64,000 bases of DNA. Origin: Lasioglossum baleicum (Eukaryota; Arthropoda; Insecta; Hymenoptera; Halictidae). The stretch is from the NCBI RefSeq assembly GCF_051020765.1, contig NW_027469216.1, positions 248,001 through 312,000 of the forward strand, written 5' to 3'. The notes under the pieces are model-generated. The model was not told where the DNA came from. It worked only from the letters and a program-made list of their open reading frames with translations, and searched no databases. The translations under genes and the position numbers were made by a program. The stretch's first letter is position 1. Each line of letters begins with the position of its first letter. Below, piece by piece: positions 35,240 through 49,819 of this stretch.

Positions 35240-38200
35240 TTTCGGGCCCTTTTCAGCCCTGAACCGTGGAAGCGCCGAAATTCGGGTTTCATTTTTAACG
35301 CGGCAGCTTATACCCCCCGAGCCGTTACCGACCACTGCCGGTGGTGGTCGGTAAGTTATCCTCCGCCGAGGTCGACGCGCGTTACCGATGCACACGTAAA
35401 AAATTTTCCGCGAATTTTCGCGAATTTTTCGCGCGGTAAGCCTTCGTCTCCGCGTCCTCCGTCCGACAAGCCTACTCTCGCCCGCACCCGTCGACCCGTT
35501 CTCGAGCTATACGGCGACAAAGAAACTTTGATTTTTCACTAATTTGACGTCATCGAGAAAGTTACGGCCAACTGGGAATTAAAGGTATATCGCCTTTCCG
35601 AAATTTCCGGGAGCTCGTCGGGCCTTCGGCCCCACTCGGCTCGAGGTCGAGGTCGTCGGTAGCGACGATGGTGGCGGGGAGGTGCACAATTGGTCTGTAA
35701 TCGCCATCCCCCCCCAACCCTTCCTCACCCTTTAAAATTAATGGAAAATGTAAACCTAAACGTAGAGTCGGATTCGTAACCTCGAAGTTACAAGTCCATT
35801 CGCTCAACCATCAAGGGAGAGTAAACGCGACGACTGTGGCGGCACTCGCCATCGATGCGAAGTCAGCGTCGCGAAATTGGCGTTAAATTCGAACGTTTGG
35901 ATCAGTTATTTTCTTTCGGGCCCTTTTCAGCCCTGAACCGTGGAAGCGCCGAAATTCGGGTTTCATTTTTAACGCGGCAGCTTTTACCCCCCGAGCCGTT
36001 ACCGACCACTGCCGGTGATGGTCGGTAAGTTATCCTCCGCCGAGGTCGACGCGCGTTACCGATGCACACGTAAAAAATTTTCCGGGAATTTTCGCGAATT
36101 TTTCGCGCGGTAAGCCTTCGTCTCCGCGTCCTCCGTCCGACGAGCCTACTCTCGCCCGCACCCGTCGACCCGTTCTCGAGCTATACGGCGACAAAGAAAC
36201 TTTGATTTTTCACTAATTTGACGTCATCGAGAAAGTTACGGCCAACTGGGAATTAAAGGTATATCGCCTTTCCGAAATTTGCGGGAGCTCGTCGAGCCTT
36301 CGGCCCCGCTCGGCTCGAGGTCGAGGTCGTCGGTAGCGACGATGGTGGCGGGGAGGTGCGCAATTGGTCTGTCATCGCCATCCCCCCCCAACCCTTCCTC
36401 ACCCTTTAAAATTAATGGAAAATGTAAACCTAAACGTAGAGTCGGATTCGTAACCTCGAAGTTACAAGTCCATTCGCTCAACCATCAAGGGAGAGTAAAC
36501 GCGGCGACTGTGGCGGCACTCGCCATCGATGCGAAGTCAGCGTCGCGAAATTGGCGTTAAATTCGAACGTTTGGATCAGTTATTTTCTTTCGGGCCCTTT
36601 TCAGCCCTGAACCGTGGAAGCGCCGAAATTCGGGTTTCATTTTTAACGCGGCAGCTTATACCCCCCGAGCCGTTACCGACCACTGCCGGTGGTGGTCGGT
36701 AAGTTATCCTCCGCCGAGGTCGACGCGCGCTACCGATGCACACGTAAAAAATTTTCCGCGAATCTTCGCGAATTTTTCGCGCGGTAAGCCTTCGTCTCCG
36801 CGTCCTCCGTCCGACAAGCCTACTCTCGCCCGCACCCGTCGACCCGTTCTCGAGCTATACGACGACAAAGAAACTTTGATTTTTCACTAATTTGACGTCA
36901 TCGAGAAAGTTACGGCCAACTGGGAATTAAAGGTATATCGCCTTTCCGAAATTTCCGGGAGCTCGTCGGGCCTTCGGCCCCGCTCGGCTCGAGGTCGAGG
37001 TCGTCGGTAGCGACGATGGTGGCGGGGAGGTGCGCAATTGGTCTGTCATCGCCATCCCCCCCCAACCCTTCCTCACCCTTTAAAATTAATGGAAAATGTA
37101 AACCTAAACGTAGAGGCGGATTCGTAACCTCGAAGTTACAAGTCCATTCGCTCAACCATCAAGGGAGAGTAAACGCGACGACTGTGGCGGCACTCGCCAT
37201 CGATGCGAAGTCAGCGTCGCGAAATTGGCGTTAAATTCGAACGTTTGGATCAGTTATTTTCTTTCGGGCCCTTTTCAGCCCTGAACCGTGGAAGCGCCGA
37301 AATTCGGGTTTCATTTTTAACGCGGCAGCTTATACCCCCCGAGCCGTTACCGACCACTGCCGGTGATGGTCGGTAAGTTATCCTCCGCCGAGGTCGACGC
37401 GCGTTACCGATGCACACGTAAAAAATTTTCCGCGAATTTTCGCGAATTTTTCGCGCGGTAAGCCTTCGTCTCCGCGTCCTCCGTCCGACGAGCCTACTCT
37501 CGCCCGCACCCGTCGACCCGTTCTCGAGCTATGCGGCGACAAAGAAACTTTGATTTTTCACTAATTTGACGTCATCGAGAAAGTTACGGCCAACTGGGAA
37601 TTAAAGGTATATCGCCTTTCCGAAATTTCCGGGAGCCCGTCGGGCCTTCGGTCCCGCTCGGCCCGGCACGGCTCGAGGTCGAGGTCGTCGGTAGCGACGA
37701 TGGTGGCGGGGAGGTGCGCAATTGGTCTGTCATCGCCATCCCCCCCCCAACCCTTCCTCACCCTTTAAAATTAATGGAAAATGTAAACCTAAACGTAGAG
37801 TCGGATTCGTAACCTCGAAGTTACAAGTCCATTCGCTCAACCATCAAGGGAGAGTAAACGCGACGACTGTGGCGGCACTCGCCATCGATGCGAAGTCAGC
37901 GTCGTGAAAATTGGCGTTAAATTCGAACGTTTGGATCAGTTATTTTCTTTCGGGCCCTTTTCAGCCCTGAACCGTGGAAGCGCCGAAATTCGGGTTTCAT
38001 TTTTAACGCGGAAGCTTATACCCCCCGAGCCGTTACCGACCACTGCCGGTGGTGGTCTTTAAGTTATCCTCCGCCGAGGTCGACGCGCGTTACCGATGCA
38101 CACGTAAAAAATTTTCCGCGAATTTTCGCGAATTTTTCGCGCGGTAAGCCTTCGTCTCCGCGTCCTCCGTCCGACGAGCCTACTCTCGCCCGCACCCGTC

Positions 38201-39971
38201 GACCCGTTCTCGAGCTATACGGCGACAAAGAAACTTTGCTTTTCACTAATTTGACGTCATCGAGAAAGTTACGGCCAACTGGGAATTAAAGGTATATCGC
38301 CTTTCCGAAATTTCCGGGAGCCCGTCGGGCCTTTGGCCCAGCTCGGCTCGAGGTCGAGGTCGTCGGTAGCGACGATGGTGGCGGGGAGGTGCGCAATTGG
38401 TCTGTCATCGCCATCCCCCCCCCCAACCCTTCCTCACCCTTTAAAATTAATGGAAAATGTAAACCTAAACGTAGAGTCGGATTCGTAACCTCGAAGTTAC
38501 AAGTCCATTCGCTCAACCATCAAGGGAGAGTAAACGCGGCGACTGTGGCGGCACTCGCCATCGATGCGAAGTCAGCGTCGCGAAATTGGCGTTAAATTCG
38601 AACGTTTGGATCAGTTATTTTCTTTCGGGCCCTTTTCAGCCCTGAACCGTGGAAGCGCCGAAATTCGGGTTTCATTTTTAACGCGGCAGCTTATACCCCC
38701 CGAGCCGTTACCGACCACTGCCGGTGGTGGTCGGTAAGTTATCCTCCGCCGAGGTCGACGCGCGTTACCGATGCACACGTAAAAAATTTTCCGCGAATCT
38801 TCGCGAATTTTTCGCGCGGTAAGCCTTCGTCTCCGCGTCCTCCGTCCGAAAAGCCTACTCTCGCCCGCACCCGTCGACCCGTTCTCGAGCTATACGACGA
38901 CAAAGAAACTTTGATTTTTCACTAATTTGACGTCATCGAGAAAGTTACGGCCAACTGGGAATTAAAGGTATATCGCCTTTCCGAAATTTCCGGGAGCTCG
39001 TCGGGCCTTCGGCCCCGCTCGGCTCGAGGTCGAGGTCGTCGGTAGCGACGATGGTGGCGGGGAGGTGCGCAATTGGTCTGTCATCGCCATCCCCCCCCAA
39101 CCCTTCCTCACCCTTTAAAATTAATGGAAAATGTAAACCTAAACGTAGAGTCGGATTCGTAACCTCGAAGTTACAAGTCCATTCGCTCAACCATCAAGGG
39201 AGAGTAAACGCGACGACTGTGGCGGCACTCGCCATCGATGCGAAGTCAGCGTCGCGAAATTGGCGTTAAATTCGAACGTTTGGATCAGTTATTTTCTTTC
39301 GGGCCCTTTTCAGCCCTGAACCGTGGAAGCGCCGAAATTCGGGTTTCATTTTTAACGCGGCAGCTTATACCCCCCGAGCCGTTACCGACCACTGCCGGTG
39401 ATGGTCGGTAAGTTATCCTCCGCCGAGGTCGACGCGCGTTACCGATGCACACGTAAAAAATTTTCCGCGAATTTTCGCGAATTTTTCGCGCGGTAAGCCT
39501 TCGTCTCCGCGTCCTCCGTCCGACGAGCCTACTCTCGCCCGCACCCGTCGACCCGTTCTCGAGCTATACGACGACAAAGAAACTTTGATTTTTCACTAAT
39601 TTGACGTCATCGAGAAAGTTACGGCCAACTGGGAATTAAAGGTATATCGCCTTTCCGAAATTTCCGGGAGCTCGTCGGGCCTTCGGCCCCGCTCGGCTCG
39701 AGGTCGAGGTCGTCGGTAGCGACTATGGTGGCGGGGAGGTGCGCAATTGGTCTGTCATCGCCATCCCCCCCCCAACCCTTCCTCACCCTTTAAAATTAAT
39801 GGAAAATGTAAACCTAAACGTAGAGTCGGATTCGTAACCTCGAAGTTACAAGTCCATTCGCTCAACCATCAAGGGAGAGTAAACGCGGCGCCTGTGGCGG
39901 CACTCGCCATCGATGCGAAGTCAGCGTCGCGAAATTGGCGTTAAATTCGAACGTTTGGATCAGTTATTTTC
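35240..39971. repeat. Array segment dominated by one 3' haplotype, three-monomer spacing (7 monomers)
   Basis: Monomers start at 35240, 35914, 36588, 37262, 37948, 38623 and 39297. All carry the 3' haplotype GAAGTCAGCG...TTTGGATC. The 36588 and 38623 copies share CGAATCTTCGCG and TATACGACGAC, and the 37262 and 39297 copies share GCCGGTGATGG, both at a shift of 2035 bp. The 37262 copy is long class with a mutated pentamer tract (GCTCGGCCCGGCACGG). GTGGTCTTTAAG at 38053-38064 damages inverted repeat 1 in the 37948 copy. Confidence 0.88.
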
Positions 39972-42900
39972 TTTCGGGCCCTTTTCAGCCCTGAACCGTG
40001 GAAGCGCCGAAATTCGGGTTTCATTTTTAACGCGGCAGCTTATACCCCCCGAGCCGTTACCGACCACTGCCGGTGGTGGTCGGTAAGTTATCCTCCGCCG
40101 AGGTCGACGCGCGTTACCGATGCACACGTAAAAAATTTTCCGCGAATTTTCGCGAATTTTTCGCGCGGTAAGCCTTTGTCTCCGCGTCCTCCGTCCGACG
40201 AGCCTACGCTCGCCCGCACCCGTCGACCCGTTCTCGAGCTATGCGGCGACAAAGAAACTTTGATTTTTCACTAATTTGACGTCATCGAGAAAGTTACGGC
40301 CAACTGGGAATTAAAGGTATATCGCCTTTCCGAAATTTCCGGGAGCCCGTCGGGCCTTCGGCCCAGCTCGGCTCGAGGTCGAGGTCGTCGGTAGCGACGA
40401 TGGTGGCGGGGAGGTGCGCAATTGGTCTGTCATCGCCATCATCCTCCCAACCCCCCCTCACCCTTTAAAATTAATGGAAAATGTAAACCTAAACGTAGAG
40501 TCGGATTCGTAACCTCGAAGTTACAAGTCCATTCGCTCAACCATCAAGGGAGAGTAAACGCGACGACTGTGGCGGCACTCGCCATCGATGCGAAGTCAGC
40601 GTCGCGAAATTGGCGTTAAATTCGAACGTTTGGATCAGTTATTTTCTTTCGGGCCCTTTTCAGCCCTGAACCGTGGAAGCGCCGAAATTCGGGTTTCATT
40701 TTTAACGCGCCAGCTTATACCCCCCGAGCCGTTACCGACCACTGCCGGTGATGGTCGGTAAGTTATCCTCCGCCGAGGTCGACGCGCGTTACCGATGCAC
40801 ACGTAAAAAATTTTCCGCGAATTTTCGCGAATTTTTCGCGCGGTAAGCCTTCGTCTCCGCGTCCTCCGTCCGACGAGCCTACTCTCGCCCGCACCCGTCG
40901 ACCCGTTCTCGAGCTATGCGGCGACAAAGAAACTTTGATTTTTCACTAATTTGACGTCATCGAGAAAGTTACGGCCAACTGGGAATTAAAGGTATATCGC
41001 CTTTCCGAAATTTCCGGGAGCCCGTCGGGCCTTCGGCCCCGCTCGGCTCGGCTCGGCTCGAGGTCGATGTCGTCGGTAGCGACGATGGTGGCGGGGAGGT
41101 GCGCAATTGGTCTGTCATCGCCATCATCCTCCCAACCCCCCCTCACCCTTTAAAATTAATGGAAAATGTAAACCTAAACGTAGAGTCGGATTCGTAACCT
41201 CGAAGTTACATGTCCATTCGCTCAACTATCAAGGGAGAGTAAACGCGGCGACTGTGGCGGCACTCGCCGCCGATGCGATGTCAGCGTCGCGAAGTTGGCG
41301 TTAAATTCGAACGTTTGAATCAGTTACTTTCTTTCGGGCCCTTTTCAGCCCTGAACCGTGGAAGCGCCGAAATTCGGGTTTCATTTTTAACGCGGCAGCT
41401 TATACCCCCCGAGCCGTTACCGACCACTGCCGGTGGTGGTCGGTAAGTTATCCTCCGCCGAGGTCGACGCGCGTTACCGATGCACACGTAAAAAATTTTC
41501 CGCGAATTTTCGCGAATTTTTCGCGCGTTAAGCCTTTGTCTCCGCGTCCTCCGTCCGACGAGCCTACTCTCGCCCGCACCCGTCGACCCGTTCTCGAGCT
41601 ATGCGGCGACAAAGAAACTTTGATTTTTCACTAATTTGACGTCATCGAGAAAGTTACGGCCAACTGGGAATTAAAGGTATATCGCCTTTCCGAAATTTCC
41701 GGGAGCCCGTCGGTCCTTCGGCCCAGCTCGGCTCGAGGTCGAGGTCGTCGGTAGCGACGATGGTGGCGGGGAGGTGCGCAATTGGTCTGTCATCGCCATC
41801 ATCCTCCCAACCCTCCCCCTCACCCTTTAAAATTAATGGAAAATGTAAACCTAAACGTAGAGTCGGATTCGTAACCTCGAAGTTACAAGTCCATTCGCTC
41901 AACCATCAAGGGAGAGTAAACGCGGCGACTGTGGCGGCACTCGCCGCCGATGCGATGTCAGCGTCGCGAAGTTGGCGTTAAATTCGAACGTTTGGATCAC
42001 TTACTTTCTTTCGGGCCCTTTTCAGCCCTGAACCGTGGAAGCGCCGAAATTCGGGTTTCATTTTTAACGCGGCAGCTTATACCCCCCGAGCCGTTACCGA
42101 CCACTGCCGGTGGTGGTCGGTAAGTTATCCTCCGCCGAGGTCGACGCGCGTTACCGATGCACACGTAAAAAATTTTCCGCGAATTTTCGCGAATTTTTCG
42201 CGCGGTAAGCCTTTGTCTCCGCGTCCTCCGTCCGACGAGCCTACTCTCGCCCGCACCCGTCGACCCGTTCTCGAGCTATGCGGCGACAAAGAAACTTTGA
42301 TTTTTCACTAATTTGACGTCATCGAGAAAGTTACGGCCAACTGGGAATTAAAGGTATATCGCCTTTCCGAAATTTCCGGGAGCCCGTCGGGCCTTCGGCC
42401 CAGCTCGGCTCGAGGTCGAGGTCGTCGGTAGCGACGATGGTGGCGGGGAGGTGCGCAATTGGTCTGTCATCGCCATCATCCTCCCAACCCCCCCCTCACC
42501 CTTTAAAATTAATGGAAAATGTAAACCTAAACGTAGAGTCGGATTCGTAACCTCGAAGTTACAAGTCCATTCGCTCAACCATCAAGGGAGAGTAAACGCG
42601 ACGACTGTGGCGGCACTCGCCATCGATGCGAAGTCAGCGTCGCGAAATTGGCGTTAAATTCGAACGTTTGGATCAGTTATTTTCTTTCGGGCCCTTTTCA
42701 GCCCTGAACCGTGGAAGCGCCGAAATTCGGGTTTCATTTTTAACGCGCCAGCTTATACCCCCCGAGCCGTTACCGACCACTGCCGGTGATGGTCGGTAAG
42801 TTATCCTCCGCCGAGGTCGACGCGCGTTACCGATGCACACGTAAAAAATTTTCCGCGAATTTTCGCGAATTTTTCGCGCGGTAAGCCTTCGTCTCCGCGT

Positions 42901-45900
42901 CCTCCGTCCGACGAGCCTACTCTCGCCCGCACCCGTCGACCCGTTCTCGAGCTATGCGGCGACAAAGAAACTTTGATTTTTCACTAATTTGACGTCATCG
43001 AGAAAGTTACGGCCAACTGGGAATTAAAGGTATATCGCCTTTCCGAAATTTCCGGGAGCCCGTCGGGCCTTCGGCCCCGCTCGGCTCGGCTCGGCTCGAG
43101 GTCGATGTCGTCGGTAGCGACGATGGTGGCGGGGAGGTGCGCAATTGGTCTGTCATCGCCATCATCCTCCCAACCCCCCCTCACCCTTTAAAATTAATGG
43201 AAAATGTAAACCTAAACGTAGAGTCGGATTCGTAACCTCGAAGTTACAAGTCCATTCGCTCAACTATCAAGGGAGAGTAAACGCGGCGACTGTGGCGGCA
43301 CTCGCCGCCGATGCGATGTCAGCGTCGCGAGGTTGGCGTTAAATTCGAACGTTTGAATCAGTTACTTTCTTTCGGGCCCTTTTCAGCCCTGAACCGTGGA
43401 AGCGCCGAAATTCGGGTTTCATTTTTAACGCGGCAGCTTATACCCCCCGAGCCGTTACCGACCACTGCCGGTGGTGGTCGGTAAGTTATCGTCCGCCGAG
43501 GTCGACGCGCGTTACCGATGCACACGTAAAAAATTTTCCGCGAATTTTCGCGAATTTTTCGCGCGGTAAGCCTTTGTCTCCGCGTCCTCCGTCCGACGAG
43601 CCTACTCTCGCCCGCACCCGTCGACCCGTTCTCGAGCTATGCGGCGACAAAGAAACTTTGATTTTTCACTAATTTGACGTCATCGAGAAAGTTACGGCCA
43701 ACTGGGAATTAAAGGTATATCGCCTTTCCGAAATTTCCGGGAGCCCGTCGGGCCTTCGGCCCAGCTCGGCTCGAGGTCGAGGTCGTCGGTAGCGACGATG
43801 GTGGCGGGGAGGTGCGCGATTGGTCTGTCATCGCCATCATCCTCCCAACCCCCCCTCACCCTTTAAAATTAATGGAAAATGTAAACCTAAACGTAGAGTC
43901 GGATTCGTAACCTCGAAGTTACAAGTCCATTCGCTCAACCATCAAGGGAGAGTAAACGCGGCGACTGTGGCGGCACTCGCCATCGATGCGAAGTCAGCGT
44001 TGCGAAATTGGCGTTAAATTCGAACGTTTGGATCAGTTATTTTCTTTCGGGCCCTTTTCAGCCCTGAACCGTGGAAGCGCCGAAATTCGGGTTTCATTTT
44101 TAACGCGGCAGCTTATACCCCCCGAGCCGTTACCGACCACTGCCGGTGGTGGTCGGTAAGTTATCCTCCGCCGAGGTCGACGCGCGTTACCGATGCACAC
44201 GTAAAAAATTTTCCGCGAATTTTCGCGAATTTTTCGCGCGGTAAGCCTTTGTCTCCGCGTCCTCCGTCCGACGAGCCTACTCTCGCCCGCACCCGTCGAC
44301 CCGTTCTCGAGCTATACGGCGACAAAGAAACTTTGATTTTTCACTAATTTGACGTCATCGAGAAAGTTACGGCCAACTGGGAATTAAAGGTATATCGCCT
44401 TTCCGAAATTTCCGGGAGCTCGTCGGGCCTTCGGCCCCGCTCGGCTCGAGGTCGAGGTCGTCGGTAGCGACGATGGTGGCGGGGAGGTGCGCAATTGGTC
44501 TGTCATCGCCATCATCCTCCCAACCCCCCCTCACCCTTTAAAATTAATGGAAAATGTAAACCTAAACGTAGAGTCGGATTCGTAACCTCGAAGTTACAAG
44601 TCCATTCGCTCAACTATCAAGGGAGAGTAAACGCGGCGACTGTGGCGGCACTCGCCACCGATGCGATGTCAGCGTCGCGAAGTTGGCGTTAAATTCGAAC
44701 GTTTGAATCAGTTATTTTCTTTCGGGTCCTTCTCAGCCCTGAACCGTGGAAGCGCCGAAATTCGGGTTTCATTTTTAACGCGGCAGCTTATACCCCCGAG
44801 CGTTAACGACCACTGCCGGTGGTGGTCGGTAAGTTATCCTCCGCCGAGGTCGACGCGCGTTACCGATGCACACGTAAAAAATTTTCCGCGAATTTTCGCG
44901 AATTTTTCGCGCGGTAAGCCTTCGTCTCCGCGTCCTCCGTCCGACGAGCCTACTCTCGCCCGCACCCGTCGACCCGTTCTCGAGCTATGCGGCGACAAAG
45001 AAACTTTGATTTTTCACTAATTTGACGTCATCGAGAAAGTTACGGCCAACTGGGAATTAAAGGTATATCGCCTTTCCGAAATTTCCGGGAGCCCGTCGGG
45101 CCTTCGGCCCCGCTCGGCTCGGCTCGGCTCGAGGGCGATGTCGTCGGTAGCGACGATGGTGGCGGGGAGGTGCGCAATTGGTCTGTCATCGCCATCATCC
45201 TCCCAACCCCCCCTCACCCTTTAAAATTAATGGAAAATGTAAACCTAAACGTAGAGTCGGATTCGTAACCTCGAAGTTACAAGTCCATTCGCTCAACTAT
45301 CACGGGAGAGTAAACGCGGCGACTGTGGCGGCACTCGCCGCCGATGCGATGTCAGCGTCGCGAAGTTGGCGTTAAATTCGAACGTTTGAATCAGTTACTT
45401 TCTTTCGGGCCCTTTTCAGCCCTGAACCGTGGAAGCGCCGAAATTCGGGTTTCATTTTTAACGCGGCAGCTTATACCCCCCGAGCCGTTACCGACCACTG
45501 CCGGTGGTGGTCGGTAAGTTATCCTCCGCCGAGGTCGACGCGCGTTACCGATGCACACGTAAAAAATTTTCCGCGAATTTTCGCGAATTTTTCGCGCGGT
45601 AAGCCTTTGTCTCCGCGTCCTCCGTCCGACGAGCCTACTCTCGCCCGCACCCGTCGACCCGTTCTCGAGCTATGCGGCGACAAAGAAACTTTGATTTTTC
45701 ACTAATTTGACGTCATCGAGAAAGTTACGGCCAACTGGGAATTAAAGGTATATCGCCTTTCCGAAATTTCCGGGAGCCCGTCGGGCCTTCGGCCCCGCTC
45801 GGCTCGAGGTCGAGGTCGTCGGTAGCGACGATGGTGGCGGGGAGGTGCGCAATTGGTCTGTCATCGCCATCATCCTCCCAACCCCCCCCCTCACCCTTTA

Positions 45901-46755
45901 AAATTAATGGAAAATGTAAACCTAAACGTAGAGTCGGATTCGTAACCTCGAAGTTACAAGTCCATTCGCTCAACCATCAAGGGAGAGTAAACGCGGCGAC
46001 TGTGGCGGCACTCGCCATCGATGCGAAGTCAGCGTTGCGAAATTGGCGTTAAATTCGAACGTTTGGATCAGTTATTTTCTTTCGGGCCCTTTTCAGCCCT
46101 GAACCGTGGAAGCGCCGAAATTCGGGTTTCATTTTTAACGCGGCAGCTTATACCCCCCGAGCCGTTACCGACCACTGCCGGTGGTGGTCGGTAAGTTATC
46201 CTCCGCCGAGGTCGACGCGCGTTACCGATGCACACGTAAAAAATTTTCCGCGAATTTTCGCGAATTTTTAGCGCGGTAAGCCTTTGTCTCCGCGTCCTCC
46301 GTCCGACGAGCCTACTCTCGCCCGCACCCGTCGACCCGTTCTCGAGCTATACGGCGACAAAGAAACTTTGATTTTTCACTAATTTGACGTCATCGAGAAA
46401 GTTACGGCCAACTGGGAATTAAAGGTATATCGCCTTTCCGAAATTTCCGGGAGCTCGTCGGGCCTTCGGCCCCGCTCGGCTCGAGGTCGAGGTCGTCGGT
46501 AGCGACGATGGTCGCTGGGGAGGTGCGCAATTGGTCTGTCATCGCCATCATCCTCCCAACCCCCCCTCAGCCTTTAAAATTAATGGAAAATGTAAACCTA
46601 AACGTAGAGTCGGATTCGTAACCTCGAAGTTACAAGTCCATTCGCTCAACTATCAAGGGAGAGTAAACGCGGCGACTGTGGCGGCACTCGCCACCGATGC
46701 GATGTCAGCGTCGCGAAGTTGGCGTTAAATTCGAACGTTTGAATCAGTTATTTTC
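39972..46755. repeat. Three-monomer higher-order repeat, period about 2035-2038 bp (10 monomers)
   Basis: Monomers start at 39972, 40647, 41332, 42009, 42685, 43370, 44045, 44720, 45403 and 46080. Long-class copies recur at every third place (40647, 42685 and 44720). The first two share GCGCCAGCTT, GCCGGTGATGG and GAGGTCGATGTCG. The copies at 43370 and 45403 share CAGCGTTGCG, and those at 41332, 43370 and 45403 share CAGTTACTTTC just upstream or at the start. Three-monomer spacing ends inside the copy at 46756, whose first part matches 44720 (GGGTCC, GAGCGTTAACG) and whose remainder does not. Confidence 0.87.
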
Positions 46756-49467
46756 TTTCGGGTCCTTTTCAGCCCTGAACCGTGGAAGCGCCGAAATTCG
46801 GGTTTCATTTTTAACGCGGCAGCTTATACCCCCGAGCGTTAACGACCACTGCCGGTGGTGGTCGGTAAGTTATCCTCCGCCGAGGTCGACGCGCGTTACC
46901 GATGCACACGTAAAAAATTTTCCGCGAATTTTCGCGAATTTTTCGGCTGGTAAGCCTTCGTCTCCGCGTCCTCCGTCCGACGAGCCTACTCTCGCCCGCA
47001 CCCGTCGACCCGTTCTCGAGCTATACGGCGACAAAGAAATTTTGATTTTTCACTAATTTGACGTCATCGAGAAAGTTACGGCCAACTGGGAATTAAAGGT
47101 ATATCGCCTTTCCGAAATTTCCGGGAGCCCGTCGGGCCTTCGGCCCCGCTCGGCTCGAGGTCGAGGTCGTCGGTAGCGACGATGGTGGCCGGGGAGGTGC
47201 GCAATTGGTCTGTCATCGCCATCCTCCCCCCCAACCCCCCCTCACCCTTTAAAATTAATGGAAAATGTAAACCTAAACGTAGAGTCGGATTTGTAACCTC
47301 GAAGTTACAAGTCCATTCGCTCAACTATCAAGGGAGAGTAAACGCGGCGACTGTGGCGGCACTCGCCGCCGATGCGATGTCAGCGTCGCGAAGTTGGCGT
47401 TAAATTCGAACGTTTGAATCAGTTATTTTCTTTCGGGCCCTTTTCAGCCCTGAACCGTGGAAGCGCCGAAATTCGGGTTTCATTTTTAACGCGGCAGCTT
47501 ATACCCCCCGAGCCGTTACCGACCACTGCCGGTGGTGGTCGGTAAGTTATCCTCCGCCGAGGTCGACGCGCGTTACCGATGCACACGTAAAAAATTTTCC
47601 GCGAATTTTCGCGAATTTTTCGCGCGGTAAGCCTTCGTCTCCGCGTCCTCCGTCCGAAAAGCCTACTCTCGCCCGCACCCGTCGACCCGTTCTCGAGCTA
47701 TACGGCGACATAGAAACTTTGATTTTTCACTAATTTGACGTCATCGAGAAAGTTACGGCCAACTGGGAATTAAAGGTATATCGCCTTTCCGAAATATCCG
47801 GGAGCCCGTCGGGCCTTCGGCCCCGCTCGGCTCGGCTTGGCTCGAGGTCGAGGTCGTCGGTAGCGACGATGGTGGCGGGGAGGTGCGCAATTGGTCTGTC
47901 ATCGCCATCATCCTCCCAACCCCCCCTCACCCTTTAAAATTAATGGAAAATGTAAACCTAAACGTAGAGTCGGATTCGTAACCTCGAAGTTACAAGTCCA
48001 TTCGCTCAACCGTCAAGGGAGAGTAAACGCGGCGACTGTGGCGGCACTCGCCATCGATGCGAAGTCAGCGTCGCGAAATTGGCGTTAAATTCGAACGTTT
48101 GGATCAGTTATTTTCTTTCGAGCCCTTTTCAGCCCTGAACCGTGGAAGCGCCGAAATTCGGGTTTCATTTTTAACGCGGCAGCTTATACCCCCCGAGCCG
48201 TTACCGACCACTGCCGGTGGTGGTCGGTAAGTTATCCTCCGCCGAGGTCGACGCGCGTTACCGATGCACACGTAAAAAATTTTCCGCGAATTTTCGCGAA
48301 TTTTTCGGCTGGTAAGCCTTCGTCTCCGCGTCCTCCGTCCGACGAGCCTACTCTCGCCCGCACCCGTCGACCCGTTCTCGAGCTATACGGCGACAAAGAA
48401 ATTTTGATTTTTCACTAATTTGACGTCATCGAGAAAGTTACGGCCAACTGGGAATTAAAGGTATATCGCCTTTCCGAAATTTCCGGGAGCTCGTCGGGCC
48501 TTCGGCCCCGCTCGGCTCGAGGTCGAGGTCGTCGGTAGCGACGATGGTGGCGGGGAGGTGCGCAATTGGTCTGTCATCGCCATCCCCCCCCCCAACCCTT
48601 CCTCACCCTTTAAAATTAATGGAAAATGTAAACCTAAACGTAGAGTCGGATTCGTAACCTCGAAGTTACAAGTCCATTTTCTCAACCGTCAAGGGAGAGT
48701 AAACGCGGCGACTGTGGCGGCACTCGCCATCGATGCGAAGTCAGCGTCGCGAAATTGGCGTTAAATTCGAACGTTTGGATCAGTTATTTTCTTTCGAGCC
48801 CTTTTCAGCCCTGAACCGTGGAAGCGCCGAAATTCGGGTTTCATTTTTAACGCGGCAGCTTATACCCCCCGAGCCGTTACCGACCACTGCCGGTGGTGGT
48901 CGGTAAGTTATCCTCCGCCGAGGTCGACGCGCGTTACCGATGCACACGTAAAAAATTTTCCGCGAATTTTCGCGAATTTTTCGCGCGGTAAGCCTTCGTC
49001 TCCGCGTCCTCCGTCCGACGAGCCTACTCTCGCCCGCACCCGTCGACCCGTTCTCGAGCTATGCGGCGACAAAGAAACTTTGATTTTTCACTAATTTGAC
49101 GTCATCGAGAAAGTTACGGCCAACTGGGAATTAAAGGTATATCGCCTTTCCGAAATTTCCGGGAGCTCGTCGGGCCTTCGGCCCCGCTCGGCTCGAGGTC
49201 GAGGTCGTCGGTAGCGACGATGGTGGCGGGGAGGTGCGCAATTGGTCTGTCATCGCCATCCCCCCCCCCAACCCTTCCTCACCCTTTAAAATTAATGGAA
49301 AATGTAAACCTAAACGTAGAGTCGGATTCGTAACCTCGAAGTTACAAGTCCATTCGCTCAACCGTCAAGGGAGAGTAAACGCGGCGACTGTGGCGGCACT
49401 CGCCATCGATGCGAAGTCAGCGTCGCGAAATTGGCGTTAAATTCGAACGTTTGGATCAGTTATTTTC
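46756..49467. repeat. Array segment with adjacent near-identical monomers at 48116 and 48792 (4 monomers)
   Basis: Monomers start at 46756, 47431, 48116 and 48792. The 48116 and 48792 copies share TTTCGAGCCC and CAACCGTCAAGG at a 676-bp shift; the end of the 47431 copy and the start of the 49468 copy share these markers too. TTTTTCGGCTGGTAAG occurs in the 46756 and 48116 copies only, a two-monomer link. The window's only CCATTTTCTCAACC is at 48675-48688. Confidence 0.87.
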
Positions 49468-49819
49468 TTTCGAGCCCTTTTCAGCCCTGAACCGTGGAAG
49501 CGCCGAAATTCGGGTTTCATTTTTAACGCGGCAGCTTATACCCCCCGAGCCGTTACCGACCACTGCCGGTGGTGGTCGGTAAGTTATCCTCCGCCGAGGT
49601 CGACGCGCGTTACCGATGCACACGTAAAAAATTTTCCGCGAATTTTCGCGAATTTTTCGCGCGGTAAGCCTTTGTCTCCGCGTCCTCCGTCCGACGAGCC
49701 TACTCTCGCCCGCACCCGTCGACCCGTTCTCGAGCTATGCGGCGACAAAGAAACTTTGATTTTTCACTAATTTGACGTCATCGAGAAAGTTACGGCCAAC
49801 TGGGAATTAAAGGTATATC

